In this document: positions 5,065-5,270 of the stretch, piece by piece
How the letters are laid out: each line of letters begins with the position of its first letter
Position numbering within the stretch: position 1 is the first letter of the stretch
Source: Spirochaetes bacterium ADurb.Bin110
GTDB lineage: Bacteria > Spirochaetota > Spirochaetia > Treponematales > Rectinemataceae
Direction of reading: 5' to 3'
Assembly: GCA_002070755.1 (NCBI GenBank)
Contig: MWDY01000282.1
Coordinates: 1-5,270 of the forward strand
Length of the DNA stretch: 5,270 bases
Notes under the pieces: model-generated
What the model saw: the letters and a program-made list of their open reading frames with translations, nothing else
What the model was told of the DNA's origin: nothing
Database searches by the model: none
Made by a program: the position numbers and the translations under genes

Positions 5065-5270
5065 CAATACTGCTACGAACCTTGTGTATATTGCTTTGGC
5101 AATCTGCTAGGAGTGTTCTTCATGCATAAGCATAAAAAGGTACATACTCAGCTTTTCTCTTAAGCGGAGTTGAGAAACTTCTAAGCCATAGCCTTCTTTC
5201 AAGAATCGACAATCCTATTCTGCTTAGGAATGCACGCTCTTTGAACTGTGATTCTCTAGCCTTGCAAATC
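5065..5270. other. Right-edge region without a supportable complete gene
   Basis: Plus-strand frames are broken by frequent stops. A short hairpin ATTGC-TTTG-GCAAT (5090-5103) has no T-tract. The only open stretch of note is the minus-strand frame at 5120-5269, described separately. Confidence 0.4.
5120..5269 (-). CDS. Possible C-terminal end of a minus-strand gene entering from the right edge
   Basis: A 49-codon minus-strand frame is open to the right edge and ends in TGA at 5120. It reads ICKARESQFKERAFLSRIGL, then SILERRLWLRSFSTPL and KRKAEYVPFYAYA. It is rich in Arg, Lys, Leu and aromatic residues and looks more protein-like than random. An open stretch of this length is still fairly likely by chance, and I recognise no family. 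If real, it converges on the DUF2779-like remnant and may mark the border of an insertion or rearrangement that removed the rest of that gene. Confidence 0.22.
   Translation of the reverse strand: MCKARESQFKERAFLSRIGLSILERRLWLRSFSTPLKRKAEYVPFYAYA

Overview
The window reads as ordinary bacterial DNA. All but one of the intact gene starts have strong Shine-Dalgarno sequences, two of them near-perfect complements of the 16S rRNA 3' end. There are sigma70-like promoters, a lipobox lipoprotein and a tight minus-strand operon. I cannot name the organism. The operon half (about 1-3480) is of balanced base composition. From about 3540 to the right edge the DNA is visibly more AT-rich and sparsely coding.

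Positions 1-3522 hold one minus-strand transcription unit, read right to left. A promoter (about 3494-3522) with a near-perfect 16-bp palindrome just upstream drives an MFS transporter (2191-3444), then an AraC-family regulator that starts on the transporter's stop codon (1358-2191). After these come a UlaG-like metallo-beta-lactamase-fold hydrolase (444-1286) and the N-terminal half of an RraA-like / HMG-aldolase-family protein that runs off the left edge (1-334). My inference is a small, self-regulated uptake and catabolic operon in which a small sugar, sugar acid or lactone is imported, hydrolysed and cleaved by an aldolase. No substrate can be read from the sequence.

Positions 3523-4019 are a long AT-rich intergenic region between the operon and a plus-strand gene. 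Next is a lipoprotein (4020-4691) with an M23/LytM-like core that has lost most of the catalytic zinc ligands and carries a C-terminal CxxC. It has a strong promoter (TTGACT-17-AATAAT) and a near-perfect Shine-Dalgarno sequence.

Positions 4692-5270 contain a second promoter with the same -35 and -10 hexamers. Behind it lies a decayed gene whose first ~55 codons resemble the N-terminus of DUF2779-type proteins but are interrupted by in-frame TAA and TAG codons. A 49-codon minus-strand frame, open at the right edge, may be the tail of another gene.

The points most worth a second look are the transporter/MBL/aldolase operon, the apparent M23 pseudo-enzyme lipoprotein, the stop-interrupted DUF2779-like remnant behind an intact-looking promoter, and the 12-bp tandem repeat inside the hydrolase gene. 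I found no CRISPR array, tRNA, rRNA or complete mobile element.
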